Source: Lysobacter ciconiae (lineage in GTDB: Bacteria > Pseudomonadota > Gammaproteobacteria > Xanthomonadales > Xanthomonadaceae). From it: a DNA stretch of 64,000 bases. This document shows positions 53,523-62,823 of the stretch, in pieces (within the stretch, counting starts at the first letter, position 1; the number at the start of each line of letters is the position of its first letter). A program made the translations under genes and the position numbers. The DNA is taken from assembly GCF_015209725.1 (NCBI RefSeq), contig NZ_CP063656.1, positions 1,037,001 to 1,101,000 on the forward strand. Direction: 5' to 3'. The notes under the pieces were generated by a model. The model saw only the letters and a program-made list of their open reading frames with translations, searched no databases and was not told the DNA's origin.

Positions 53523-55544
53523 TTACTTCTTGCGCTTTTCCACGACCGGCTCGGGGCGCAGCACGACGCGCTCGTCGGCCTTCAGCTGCATCGGCGCATT
53601 CGCCTTGCAGCCATAGGTCGTGCCAAAGGCCGCCATGTTCATCAGCGGGCCGTTGGTGCGCCACTTGCCCGGCGCATGCACGCCGTGCGCCGCGAGCTGC
53701 GCCGCCGCGGCGGCGCTCATGTGCTGCGGCCACAGTCCGGCCCAGCCTTCAAAGAAGGCTTCCTTGGATTTCTTGTCAGCCTCCGGTGCGGCCTTGTTGA
53801 AGGCTTCCCAGGCCAGCTGGACGCCGGCGATGTCGGCGATGTTCTCGTCGCGGGTCGCCACGCCATTGACCTTGGTCCCATTGAGCATCGGAACGTCGAA
53901 ACCCCCGTACTGGCCCACGACGCGGTAGCCCAAGGTCTCCCAGGTGGAGGCGTCTTGTGGGGTCCACCAGTCGCGGATTTCCGAATCGGCCGCAATATGG
54001 TGGCCGCGCGAATCAAACCCGTGGCTGATCTCGTGTCCGACCAGGGCGCCAAAACTGCCATAGCGGGTCGCGGTCTGCGCCAACGGGTCCAGCAGGGGCG
54101 CCTGCAGCGCCGCGGCAGTGACGATCAGGCGGTTCTGGGCCAGGTCGTAGGTGAGCGCCGGCTGCTGCGGCAGCACGTCCCAGCGGCGGTCGGCATTGTT
54201 CTCGCCGATGCGGCGCATTTCCTCGCGGTGGCGCCAGGTCGATGCGATGAGCATGTTGCCGCCGAAGCTGCCGCGCCCCATCGGCTGGATGGTGAAGTCC
54301 AGGTCGCGCGCGGGCACGCCAAGCTCGATCTTCATCTTCGCCAGTTTGGCGGACGCTTCCGCGCGGGCCTGCTCACTGATGCGGGTATCGCGCGCCAGCG
54401 AGTCCGCCAGTGCGCTGCGCACCTGCCCGGTGATCCGCATGGCCTCGGCCCGGGTTTCCGGCTTCAGGAAACGGGCGGCGTACTCGTGTCCCAGCATCGG
54501 GCCGGCGGCCTGGTTGATCGCATCCAGAACCTGCTGCTCACGCGCGGGTGGCGCGGAGGCGCCGGCAATCACGCGGCCGTGGAAATCAAAGTGGGCGTCC
54601 CGCCAGGCCTTGGCCAGGTAGGGCGCCATCGAGTCGCCCACGCGCCAGCGCAGGTAGGCGCGCCACTGCTCGGGCTTGAGCTCGCCGACGAGCCGGTCCA
54701 CTTCCGCCAGACGCGTCGGGCTGGCGATGGACACCGTGGGCATGCTGACGCCCTGCGCTTCGAGGAATTTGTCCAGCTCAAGGTTCGGGTACTGGGCCGC
54801 CAGGCCGGCGGTGTCGACGGCGCCATAGTTGCTGCGCGGATCGCGCAGCTCGGCCAGCGGGCGGGACGCCTTGGCCAGACGTGTTTCCAGGTCGATGACG
54901 AGCTGCGCCTGCTTGGCCAGCTCCTTGTCCTTGACGCCGGTGAGCGCGAGGATCTTCTCGATGTAGGCGCGGTACTGGCCCATCACGGCCTGGGTGGGCT
55001 CGTCGGTGCGCAGGTAATAGGCCGGATCGGGCAGGCCCACGCCGCCCTGGCTGAAATAGCCGATGTGGCGCGACAGGTCGGCCAGGTCGATATCGGCGCC
55101 GAAGTGGAACGCCACGGGGATGCCCACCTGGTGCAGCGCGGCGATGGCCGGGGCGATGCTCTTGCTGCGCTTGATCGCGACGATCCGGTCCAGCAGCGGT
55201 GCCAGCGGCTGGGCGCCATCAGCTTCCACGCCCGCCTCGTTCAGGCCACTGGCCCAGAAATCGCCCAGCAATTGCTGGATCGGCCCCTGCGGCGCCTGCA
55301 TCGCGCTGTTGAGCAGGTCGATCTGCTCCTGGCGCGCGCGCGTCTCGAGCTGGCCGAGGGCGGAAATCGTGTCCGCGCCTGCCGGCAGCGGGTTGGCCAT
55401 CAGCCAGCCGGCATTGGCGAAGCCGTGGAAGTCGGTGCAGGCATCGGCAGCCTCCTGGGCGCCGGCGGACGGCGAGGCGAGGCCGGCGGTCAAGCCGATC
55501 ACGAGGGCACAAAACAGGGGTCGAAGGGTCATCGGGTAGTCCAT
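53523..55544 (-). CDS. pepO: M13-family zinc metallopeptidase (PepO/neprilysin-like)
   Basis: A 673-residue secreted endopeptidase with a signal peptide (about residues 5-30). The zinc motif HEISH (LVGHEISHGFD, about residue 502) and the downstream third ligand ENIADIAG are intact, and the N-terminal CTDFHGFANAGW is the usual M13 start. The C-terminus ends in a lysine/arginine-rich EKRKK rather than the frequent CRVW ending. An in-frame ATG at 55532 may be the true start. Confidence 0.93.
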   Translation of the reverse strand: MDYPMTLRPLFCALVIGLTAGLASPSAGAQEAADACTDFHGFANAGWLMANPLPAGADTISALGQLETRARQEQIDLLNSAMQAPQGPIQQLLGDFWASGLNEAGVEADGAQPLAPLLDRIVAIKRSKSIAPAIAALHQVGIPVAFHFGADIDLADLSRHIGYFSQGGVGLPDPAYYLRTDEPTQAVMGQYRAYIEKILALTGVKDKELAKQAQLVIDLETRLAKASRPLAELRDPRSNYGAVDTAGLAAQYPNLELDKFLEAQGVSMPTVSIASPTRLAEVDRLVGELKPEQWRAYLRWRVGDSMAPYLAKAWRDAHFDFHGRVIAGASAPPAREQQVLDAINQAAGPMLGHEYAARFLKPETRAEAMRITGQVRSALADSLARDTRISEQARAEASAKLAKMKIELGVPARDLDFTIQPMGRGSFGGNMLIASTWRHREEMRRIGENNADRRWDVLPQQPALTYDLAQNRLIVTAAALQAPLLDPLAQTATRYGSFGALVGHEISHGFDSRGHHIAADSEIRDWWTPQDASTWETLGYRVVGQYGGFDVPMLNGTKVNGVATRDENIADIAGVQLAWEAFNKAAPEADKKSKEAFFEGWAGLWPQHMSAAAAAQLAAHGVHAPGKWRTNGPLMNMAAFGTTYGCKANAPMQLKADERVVLRPEPVVEKRKK

Positions 55545-55582
55545 CCAGATTATCCCCGGCAGTCTATCAAGGTGGCGGGCAG

Positions 55583-55588
55583 TACAAT
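55583..55588 (+). promoter_or_regulatory. TACAAT -10 box immediately before ispG
   Basis: TACAAT ends six bases before the ispG ATG, so transcription would begin at or near the start codon. No ribosome binding site is seen, which suggests a leaderless message. The -35 is weak. Confidence 0.4.
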
Positions 55589-55594
55589 GGCCCG

Positions 55595-56863
55595 ATGAGC
55601 CAACACGTCGACTTGCCCTGCCTCGCCCCTGCCTTCGGTCCGATGCCGCGCCGCGTCACGCGCGCGGTCAGCATCGGTGGTGTCACCGTGGGCGGCGGGG
55701 CGCCGGTCGTCGTACAGTCAATGACCAATACCGACACCGCCGACGTCAATTCGACGGTGAAGCAGGTGGCCGATCTGTGGCGTGCCGGCTCGGAGCTGGT
55801 GCGTATTACGGTGAACAACGCCGAGGCCGCCGCCGCGGTGCCCCGCATCCGCGACAAGTTGGCGATGATCGGCGCGCCCGTGCCGCTGATCGGCGACTTC
55901 CATTACAACGGCCATCAGCTGCTTACCGCCGAGCCGGCGGCCGCGGAGGCACTGGCGAAATTCCGCATCAATCCGGGCAACGTCGGATTCGGCAAGAAGC
56001 GCGACACCCAGTTCGCGACCCTGATCGAGCTGGCAATCCAGTACGGGAAGCCGGTGCGCATCGGCGCGAACTGGGGTTCATTGGACCAGTCGCTGGCGCG
56101 CGAGCTGATGGACGAGAACGCGTTGCGCGCGCAGCCGTGGGACGCCGGCCGCGTGCTGCGCGAGGCGCTGCTGCGCTCGGCGCTGGATTCGGCGGCGCGA
56201 GCGGTGGAGATCGGGCTGCCGGCGGACCGGATCGTGCTCAGCGCCAAGGTCAGCGGCGTGCAGGAACTGATCACCGTCTATCGCGAGTTGGCCGCGCGGG
56301 GGGATTACGCCCTGCACCTGGGGCTGACCGAAGCGGGCATTGGCAGCAAGGGCATCGTCGCCTCCAGCGCCGCCCTGGGCGTGCTGCTGCAGGAAGGCAT
56401 CGGCGACACCATCCGCATATCGCTGACCCCCGAGCCGGGGCAGTCGCGGACCAACGAGGTGATCGTCGCCCAGGAGCTGTTGCAGACGATGGGCCTGCGC
56501 GCGTTCACGCCGATGGTCACCGCATGCCCCGGCTGCGGCCGCACCACCAGCACCTTCTTCCAGGAGCTTGCGCAAAAGGTGCAGGAACACGTCCGGGCGA
56601 AGATGCCGGAGTGGAAGATCACCCATCCCGGCGCGGAAAACCTGACGCTTGCGGTGATGGGCTGCATCGTCAACGGACCGGGTGAATCGCGCCACGCCAA
56701 CATCGGTATCTCCCTGCCGGGGACCGGTGAGGCGCCCTCGGCCCCGGTGTTCGAGGACGGCGAGAAAACCGTGACCCTGCGCGGGGAGCACATCGCCGAT
56801 GAGTTCCTCGGCCTGATCGACGCGTATGTCGAGCGCCACCATGGCGGCGCCCGGGGAGCCTGA
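55595..56863 (+). CDS. ispG: 4-hydroxy-3-methylbut-2-enyl-diphosphate synthase
   Basis: Penultimate MEP-pathway enzyme, a [4Fe-4S] reductase. The 422-residue protein starts with a TIM-barrel part (VVVQSMTNTDTADV, NPGNVGF, GANWGS) and ends with the cluster cysteines in TACPGCGRTT and MGCIVNGPGE. It overlaps the next gene by 38 bases. Partner enzyme dxs is also in the window. Confidence 0.97.
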   Translation: MSQHVDLPCLAPAFGPMPRRVTRAVSIGGVTVGGGAPVVVQSMTNTDTADVNSTVKQVADLWRAGSELVRITVNNAEAAAAVPRIRDKLAMIGAPVPLIGDFHYNGHQLLTAEPAAAEALAKFRINPGNVGFGKKRDTQFATLIELAIQYGKPVRIGANWGSLDQSLARELMDENALRAQPWDAGRVLREALLRSALDSAARAVEIGLPADRIVLSAKVSGVQELITVYRELAARGDYALHLGLTEAGIGSKGIVASSAALGVLLQEGIGDTIRISLTPEPGQSRTNEVIVAQELLQTMGLRAFTPMVTACPGCGRTTSTFFQELAQKVQEHVRAKMPEWKITHPGAENLTLAVMGCIVNGPGESRHANIGISLPGTGEAPSAPVFEDGEKTVTLRGEHIADEFLGLIDAYVERHHGGARGA

Positions 56864-57683
56864 CCCGCCTTCGCGAGCACCGGTGGCGCCGGACGCGGCG
56901 GGTGCCGACCGTCACCTCGCCGATGCTCGCTCGCCATCCGACGAAGTGGCGTTGCCCGACGACACGGCGCCGTCCGGCGAGGGCACCCCGGAAATCGTTC
57001 GTCGGGAACAACGCCCGCTGGCGCGCATCGCCCGGGAGTTCGTCTGGCCGCTGGTGCTTGTTTTCCTGACCCTGCTGCTGCCGCTGTGGGGATTTTCCGA
57101 ACTCGCCGGCGAGCTGCGCGCCGGTGCGGTGTTCGGCTTTGACGAGCCGATCCTGCGGGGCCTGCGCGCGATGACAAGTGCCGGCGCAGACCGGATCTTC
57201 CTCGCGGTCTCGAAGCTCGGCTATCTCTACGGCGTCGTGCCGGTCGACATCGTCCTGATCGCGGGATTGTTTTTGCGCCGCCACCTGCGTGCCGCCACGT
57301 TTGCGTCGATGGCGGTGGTGGGCTCGGCGCTGCTGAACCTCTCGGCCAAACGCATCTTCAGCCGCGACCGGCCGTCGCTGTGGGAATCGATCACGCCCGA
57401 ACTCACCTCGAGCTTCCCCAGCGGCCACGCGATGGGCTCGGCGACGCTGGCCGCGGTCGTGATCGTGCTTGCGTGGCACACCCGCTGGCGCTGGCCTGTC
57501 ATTGCCGCAATGTCGGTCTTCGTCCTGTTGGTGGGGACGTCGCGGGTGTACCTGGGCGTGCATTACCCGTCCGACATCCTGGCAGGCTGGGCCGTGGCCA
57601 GCGCCTGGGCAGCGGCCTGCCACCTTGCGGTATACCGGCTGCGCGCGCCCACCTGGCCAGCCCGCGACCGGCGCACGCGCTGA
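56826..57683 (+). CDS. PAP2-family membrane phosphatase
   Basis: A 285-residue membrane protein with a long N-terminal Pro/Ala/Asp-rich tail (to about 60) and five to six helices. The phosphatase motif reads KRIFSRDRPS, SFPSGHAMGS and SRVYLGVHYPSDILAGW, with all catalytic residues. Substrates of such enzymes are lipid phosphates or undecaprenyl diphosphate. The start overlaps ispG; ATG 56841 is an alternative. Confidence 0.9.
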   Translation: MSSATMAAPGEPDPPSRAPVAPDAAGADRHLADARSPSDEVALPDDTAPSGEGTPEIVRREQRPLARIAREFVWPLVLVFLTLLLPLWGFSELAGELRAGAVFGFDEPILRGLRAMTSAGADRIFLAVSKLGYLYGVVPVDIVLIAGLFLRRHLRAATFASMAVVGSALLNLSAKRIFSRDRPSLWESITPELTSSFPSGHAMGSATLAAVVIVLAWHTRWRWPVIAAMSVFVLLVGTSRVYLGVHYPSDILAGWAVASAWAAACHLAVYRLRAPTWPARDRRTR

Positions 57684-57689
57684 ACGGCC

Positions 57690-58610
57690 TCAGTTGCCTG
57701 GCTTGGCCGCGCTGGTCGGCGCGGTGCTCGCCGCCTTGCGGGCCAGGCTGGCTTCGCGGTGCGCGATATAGCCATTGGCGCTGAAGATGATCGCTGCGCC
57801 CAGCAGGGTCCAGCGGTCCAGCGCCTCGCCGAACAGGAAGTAGCCGAAGACCACCACGATCGGCAGCTGCATGAAACTGATCGGAATCAGCGCCGATACT
57901 TCGCCCAGCTTGAGCGCGCGGGTCCATAGCATGTGCCCGCCGGTGCCCAGCACGCCGGCCAGCACCACCCACAGCCAGACGATGCCGTGCGGCCATTCCC
58001 ACACCCACAGCGCCGGCAGCAGCGACAGCGGCACCCAAAGGATCGTCGTCAGGATCACGATGCGGTCCGCCGGCTCGGTGTACGCCAGCTGCTTGATCTG
58101 GATGGCGACGATGCCGCTGATGATCGCGGCCGAGACCGCGACCAGCGAGGCTGCGCTGAACTCGGTCGTGCCCGGGCGCACGATCACCAGCACCCCGATG
58201 AAGCCCAGGATGACCGCGCTCCAGCGGCGCACGCGCACCTGCTCCCCCAGCCACAGCACGGCGGCTATGGTGACGAACAGCGGCGTGGAATACGACAGCG
58301 AGACCGCCTGCGCCAGTGGCAGGTGGCCGATCGCCCAGAAGCCGCAGAACATCGACAACGTGCCCAGTACGCAACGCACGATGTAGCGCGGCATCTGCTG
58401 CGTGCGCAGCAGCCCGGGCCCGTGCTTGAGCAGCAGGGGCAGGGCGGCGAGCATGCCGAAGAAACTGCGGAAGAAGGCGATCTCAAAGGTGTGCAGCGAC
58501 TCGGATGCCAGGCGGATGGTGATCACCATCAGTGCAAAGAATGCAGTGCTGCCCAGCATCAGCAGTGCTGCGCGGGTGTGGATGGAGATCGGTGGTTTCG
58601 GTGCTGTCAC
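57690..58610 (-). CDS. EamA/DMT-family transporter
   Basis: A 306-residue protein with ten predicted helices in two EamA repeats (about residues 10-140 and 150-285), for example AFFRSFFGMLAALPLLL and LYSTPLFVTIAAVLWLGE-like segments. Substrate unknown; amino acids or metabolite export are usual. It overlaps murB by four bases at its start and converges with the PAP2 gene. Confidence 0.87.
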   Translation of the reverse strand: MTAPKPPISIHTRAALLMLGSTAFFALMVITIRLASESLHTFEIAFFRSFFGMLAALPLLLKHGPGLLRTQQMPRYIVRCVLGTLSMFCGFWAIGHLPLAQAVSLSYSTPLFVTIAAVLWLGEQVRVRRWSAVILGFIGVLVIVRPGTTEFSAASLVAVSAAIISGIVAIQIKQLAYTEPADRIVILTTILWVPLSLLPALWVWEWPHGIVWLWVVLAGVLGTGGHMLWTRALKLGEVSALIPISFMQLPIVVVFGYFLFGEALDRWTLLGAAIIFSANGYIAHREASLARKAASTAPTSAAKPGN

Positions 58611-59647
58611 CAGATAGCGCCGATCAGTCGCGGTTCCGGCTCCAGGGCGACGCCAAAGCGTTTGCGCACAGACCCCGCTATCTCCCGGGCGAGCTCGTAG
58701 AGCTCCAGCCCGCTGGCCGCGCCGTGGTTGACCAGCACCAGCGCGTGGGACTCCGAGACGCCCGCATCAGCGTTGCGGCGGCCCTTCCAGCCGCAGGCAT
58801 CGATCAGCCATGCCGCGGATACCTTCCTCGTCGCGTCCGAGCCGGTTGCAAACGTCGGCATCGAGGGATTGGCATCCTGCAGGGCGCTGGCCTGTGCAGC
58901 CGGGAGAATGGGGTTCTTGAAGAAGCTGCCGGCGTTGCCGATCAACGTCGGATCGGGCAGCTTGCTGCGGCGGATGGCGACGACCGCGGCGGCGACATCC
59001 TGCGCCGTGGGGTTCGAAACGCCAGCCGACGCCAGCTGCGCGCTGATGCCGGCATAGCTCAGGCGCGGACTGAAATTGCGCGGCAGGGCGAACTCGACCG
59101 CGGTGATGATGAAGCGGCCGGACTCACGCTTGAACAGGCTGTCGCGATAGGCGAATGCGCAATCCGTGGCGCTCAGGTAATGCCACTCGCCGGTGGCCGG
59201 CGCGAACGCCTCCACCCGGTGGATGAACTCGCCGACCTCCACGCCATAGGCGCCGATGTTCTGGATCGGCGCGGCGCCGACGGTGCCGGGGATCAGCGCC
59301 AGGTTCTCCAGTCCGCAAAGGCCGAGCGCGAGCGATTCCATGACCAGTGCGTGCCATGTGGTACCGGCGTCGGCACGCAGGATCGCCGCGTCATGCACTT
59401 CTGCGACCACAGTCACCCGGTTGCCGGTCAGGGCCAGCAAAGGAACCTGCGGATCGCCGACGAACAACAGGTTGCTGCCACCGCCAATTACCAGTGGCGG
59501 ATGGTCGCGGAAATTGGCTGAAGCCAGCACGTCGGGCAGGACTGAGGCGTCGTCCACTTCGGCCAGCAAGGGCGCGAACGCAGGCACGCCGAAGGTGTTG
59601 CGCGACTTCAGCGGCACATTGCGGAACAGCCGTACGGAATCGCTCAT
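58607..59647 (-). CDS. murB: UDP-N-acetylenolpyruvoylglucosamine reductase
   Basis: Second committed step of peptidoglycan precursor synthesis, an FAD enzyme. The 346-residue protein has NTFGVPA, VIGGGSNLLF, GTVGAAPIQNIGAYG, the catalytic Ser in NAGSFFKNP and the C-terminal Glu in PEPRLIG, fitting type I MurB. It starts within the stop of pyrD (ATGA) and overlaps the EamA gene end to start. Confidence 0.96.
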   Translation of the reverse strand: MSDSVRLFRNVPLKSRNTFGVPAFAPLLAEVDDASVLPDVLASANFRDHPPLVIGGGSNLLFVGDPQVPLLALTGNRVTVVAEVHDAAILRADAGTTWHALVMESLALGLCGLENLALIPGTVGAAPIQNIGAYGVEVGEFIHRVEAFAPATGEWHYLSATDCAFAYRDSLFKRESGRFIITAVEFALPRNFSPRLSYAGISAQLASAGVSNPTAQDVAAAVVAIRRSKLPDPTLIGNAGSFFKNPILPAAQASALQDANPSMPTFATGSDATRKVSAAWLIDACGWKGRRNADAGVSESHALVLVNHGAASGLELYELAREIAGSVRKRFGVALEPEPRLIGAIW

Positions 59648-60702
59648 GCAGCCGGCGGCAACGGTCCGCCGCTGGGTGCGAACTTGCGGCGGCGGATCGC
59701 TTCCACGCACTCCTTGATCAGGCCCGGGCCGCGGTAGACCAGGCCCGAGTAGCACTGCACCAGGGTGGCGCCCGCAGCCATCTTGGTCACCGCGTCGGCG
59801 CCGCTGAGGATGCCGCCGACACCCACCAGCGGGATCGACTCGGGCAGGCGCGTGCGCATCATCCGCAACACGGTGGTGGATCTGCCCATCAGCGGCTTGC
59901 CGGACAGTCCGCCGGCCTCGTCGGCGCCGCGCACGCCTTCCACCTCGATGCGCGAGACGGTGGTGTTGGTCGCGATCACGCCATCGACCTCCATCTCCGT
60001 CAGCACGCGGGCACACGCCTCGATATCCGGGTCCGACAGGTCCGGCGCGATCTTCACCAGCATCGGGATCCGCCGGCCATGCTTGGCGCCCAGACGTTCC
60101 TGCTCCTCGCGCAGCGTGCCGACCAGTCGCCGCAGGGTCTGCTCCTCCTGCAACTCGCGCAGCCCGGCCGTGTTGGGCGAGGAGATGTTGACGGTGACGT
60201 AGTCGGCCAGCTCATACACGCGCGACAGGCAGTACATGTAGTCGCCGTCGGCGATCTCGTTGGGGGTGTCCTTGTTCTTGCCGATGTTGATGCCCAGCAG
60301 CGCGCCCTTGCGGTCGGCCCGCTCGACGTTGCGCACCAGCGCGTCCACGCCGGCGTTGTTGAAGCCCAGCCGGTTGATCACCGCCTTCTGCGAGGGCAGG
60401 CGGAACATCCTCGGCTTGGCGTTGCCGTCCTGCGGGCGCGGCGTGACGGTGCCAATCTCGACGAAGCCGAAGCCCAGCGCCATCAGTGCATCGATGTGCT
60501 CGCCGTTCTTGTCCAGGCCCGCGGCGAGTCCAACCGGGTTGGCGAATTCCAGCCCGAAAGCGCGTGTCGGCAGCGGGGCAGGGACTTTCGACAGCAGCGA
60601 GGCCGCGCCCGATCGCCATGCGACATCGAGCGCGCGCAGACCAAGGTCATGCGCGCGCTCGGCATCCATGGCGAACAGCAGCGGGCGGGCCAGACCGTAC
60701 AC
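59644..60702 (-). CDS. pyrD: Dihydroorotate dehydrogenase (quinone), class 2
   Basis: Oxidises dihydroorotate to orotate at the membrane using ubiquinone, the fourth step of pyrimidine synthesis. The 352-residue product starts MYGLARPLLFAMDAERAH, the quinone-binding helix pair, then FMN barrel motifs NRLGFNNAG and the catalytic Ser in VNISSPNTAGLRELQ, and VGVGGI near the end. The end overlaps murB. Confidence 0.96.
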   Translation of the reverse strand: MYGLARPLLFAMDAERAHDLGLRALDVAWRSGAASLLSKVPAPLPTRAFGLEFANPVGLAAGLDKNGEHIDALMALGFGFVEIGTVTPRPQDGNAKPRMFRLPSQKAVINRLGFNNAGVDALVRNVERADRKGALLGINIGKNKDTPNEIADGDYMYCLSRVYELADYVTVNISSPNTAGLRELQEEQTLRRLVGTLREEQERLGAKHGRRIPMLVKIAPDLSDPDIEACARVLTEMEVDGVIATNTTVSRIEVEGVRGADEAGGLSGKPLMGRSTTVLRMMRTRLPESIPLVGVGGILSGADAVTKMAAGATLVQCYSGLVYRGPGLIKECVEAIRRRKFAPSGGPLPPAA

Positions 60703-60704
60703 GC

Positions 60705-61031
60705 CTACCCCCAGTTGGAGGCAAGCGCGAGGAAGGCCGCGAGACCACCGAACAGCAGCAGCACGCCGATGATCGAGATGATCGCCAGCGCGACCATGGC
60801 GTACCCCAGCACCAGCCCGCTGACCGCGAGCCCGTCACCTTCCACCGTCCCGTTGCCGCGCTTGATCTCGCTGCGCGCCATATGCCCGGTAACGATGGCC
60901 GCGATGCTGCCCACGAACGGCAGCAACGTCCAGCCCAGGATGCCGGCGACCAGGCTGATGACGGCCATGCTGCTGGTCCGGCGGACCTGCTGCGTCGGCG
61001 GCGGAAGCGGGGCGGAGACGGATGTGTTCAT
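60705..61031 (-). CDS. DUF4190-type membrane protein
   Basis: A 108-residue protein with a Pro-rich N-terminal tail and two transmembrane helices (about 30-55 and 75-103). SMAVISLVAGILGWTLLPFVGSIAAIVTGHMARSEI is the DUF4190 pattern. Role unknown. It lies two bases before the pyrD start and 23 bases past the aldehyde dehydrogenase gene, so all four minus-strand genes may be one unit. Confidence 0.82.
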   Translation of the reverse strand: MNTSVSAPLPPPTQQVRRTSSMAVISLVAGILGWTLLPFVGSIAAIVTGHMARSEIKRGNGTVEGDGLAVSGLVLGYAMVALAIISIIGVLLLFGGLAAFLALASNWG

Positions 61032-61054
61032 CGACGGTGCTCGGTGGGTGGGAC

Positions 61055-62587
61055 TTACAGGTCGAACTTGATGCCCTGCGCCAGCGGCAGTTCGTCGGAG
61101 TAGTTGATGGTGTTGGTCTGGCGACGCATGTAGGCGCGCCATGCATCCGAGCCGGACTCGCGACCGCCGCCGGTCTCCTTCTCGCCGCCGAACGCGCCAC
61201 CGATCTCGGCGCCGGAGGTGCCGATGTTGACGTTGGCGATGCCGCAGTCCGAGCCCCACGCAGCCAGGAATTGCTCGGCCGCCTTCAGGCTCTCGGTGAA
61301 GATCGCCGAAGACAGGCCCTGCGGCACGTCGTTCTGCATCTCGATGGCCTCATCCAGGGTGCTGAACTTCATGACATACAGGATCGGCGCGAAGGTTTCC
61401 GTCTGCACCACCTCGGAGCTGTTGGCCAGGCCGGTGATCAGGGTCGGCAGGACGAAGTTGCCCTTGCGGTCGATCGCCTCGCCACCGGACTCGACCTTGC
61501 CGCCGGCCGCCTTGGCCTTCTCGATCGCGTCAAGGAATTCCTTGACGCCTTCGGGGCTGTTCAGCGGGCCCATCAGGTTGGCCGGGTCGGTCGGATCGCC
61601 GATCTTGCCTTCCACCTGCTTGTAGGCGGTGACCAGCTTGGCCAGCACGTCGTCGTAGATCGACTCGTGGATGAACACGCGGCGGGTGGAGGTGCAGCGC
61701 TGGCCGGCAGTGCCGACCGCGCCGAACACGATCGCGGGGATCGCCAGCTTCAGGTCCGCGCTGGCATCGACGATCATCGCGTTGTTGCCGCCCAGCTCCA
61801 GCAGCGAGCGGCCCATGCGGCGGGCGACGCGCTCGCCCACGTGGCGGCCGACCTTGGTCGAACCGGTGAAGCTGATCAGGTTGATGCGCTTGTCGTCGAC
61901 GAAGTGCTGGGCCAGCTCGGTGCCCGCGTCGTTGAACAGGAAGAAGATGTCGGGGAAGCCGCCCTTGCGCAGGGCCTCGTTGCAGATCTTGATCGAGGCG
62001 ATTGCCGACAGCGGAGTCTTGGGCGACGGCTTCCAGATGGTGATGTTGCCGCAGACCGCCGAGACCAGCGCGTTCCATGCCCACACCGCGACCGGGAAGT
62101 TGAACGCCGAGATCACCCCGACCACGCCCAGCGGGTGCCACTGCTCGTACATGCGGTGGCCGGGGCGCTCCGAATGCATGGTCAGGCCATACAGCTGGCG
62201 CGACAGGCCGACGGCGAACTCGCCGATGTCGATCATTTCCTGCACTTCACCGTCGCCCTCGGGCTTGGACTTGCCCATCTCCAGCGCGACCAGCGAACCC
62301 AGCGCGTCCTTGTGCTCGCGCAGCGCGTCGGCGCACAGGCGCACCGCCTCACCCCGGCGCGGGGCCGGAGTGCTGCGCCACACCTTGAAGGCAGCCTGGG
62401 CGCGCTCGACGATCGTGTCGTAGTCGGCCTGCGTTGTCGCATGCACCTTCGCCAGTGACTCGCCGTCGGTCGGGCTCAGCGGCTCCAGCGTGCCTGCGTT
62501 GCCGGCCTTGGCCCATTCGCCATTTCCGAGGTACGTGCCGGATTCGGTGTCGTTCAGGCCGAGCGCAGTGAGGACGGGATGGGTCAT
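61055..62587 (-). CDS. Aldehyde dehydrogenase, ALDH7/alpha-aminoadipic semialdehyde type
   Basis: A 510-residue NAD-dependent dehydrogenase. The catalytic Cys lies in GQRCTSTRR and the general-base Glu in LELGGNNA; FTGSTKVGRHV and NFPVAVWAWNAL belong to the cofactor fold. GHRMYEQWHPLGVVGVISAFNFPVA and GAFGGEKETGGGRESGSDAWRAY resemble the ALDH7 (antiquitin/AmaB) group, which oxidises aminoadipate semialdehyde in lysine catabolism. No lysine gene is adjacent, so the substrate is inferred from family only. Confidence 0.9.
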   Translation of the reverse strand: MTHPVLTALGLNDTESGTYLGNGEWAKAGNAGTLEPLSPTDGESLAKVHATTQADYDTIVERAQAAFKVWRSTPAPRRGEAVRLCADALREHKDALGSLVALEMGKSKPEGDGEVQEMIDIGEFAVGLSRQLYGLTMHSERPGHRMYEQWHPLGVVGVISAFNFPVAVWAWNALVSAVCGNITIWKPSPKTPLSAIASIKICNEALRKGGFPDIFFLFNDAGTELAQHFVDDKRINLISFTGSTKVGRHVGERVARRMGRSLLELGGNNAMIVDASADLKLAIPAIVFGAVGTAGQRCTSTRRVFIHESIYDDVLAKLVTAYKQVEGKIGDPTDPANLMGPLNSPEGVKEFLDAIEKAKAAGGKVESGGEAIDRKGNFVLPTLITGLANSSEVVQTETFAPILYVMKFSTLDEAIEMQNDVPQGLSSAIFTESLKAAEQFLAAWGSDCGIANVNIGTSGAEIGGAFGGEKETGGGRESGSDAWRAYMRRQTNTINYSDELPLAQGIKFDL

Positions 62588-62691
62588 GAAGATCTCCTGT
62601 TGATCGAACAGTGGTGAGGCCGCGCCTCAAGCCGCGGATTGATCCCGGCGGGGCACGCGGCGATGCCGCGAAAAGTCTCGCAGACGATGAA

Positions 62692-62768
62692 TGGTGACCC
62701 CGACACGATTCGAACGTGTGACCTGTCCCTTAGGAGGGGACCGCTCTATCCAGCTGAGCTACGGGGCC
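62692..62768 (-). tRNA. tRNA-Arg (anticodon CCT)
   Basis: A 77-base cloverleaf on the minus strand: acceptor GGCCCCG/CGGGGTC with one wobble, D-arm GCTCAGCTGGATAGAGC, anticodon stem GTCCC/GGGAC with loop CTCCTAA (CCT), T-arm with CGTTCGAATCG, encoded CCA. Confidence 0.96.
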
Positions 62769-62823
62769 CTAACAGCCTATTTTCGCATGAACCGGTGCCG
62801 GGGTGGCGCGAGACGCGGCGTTG

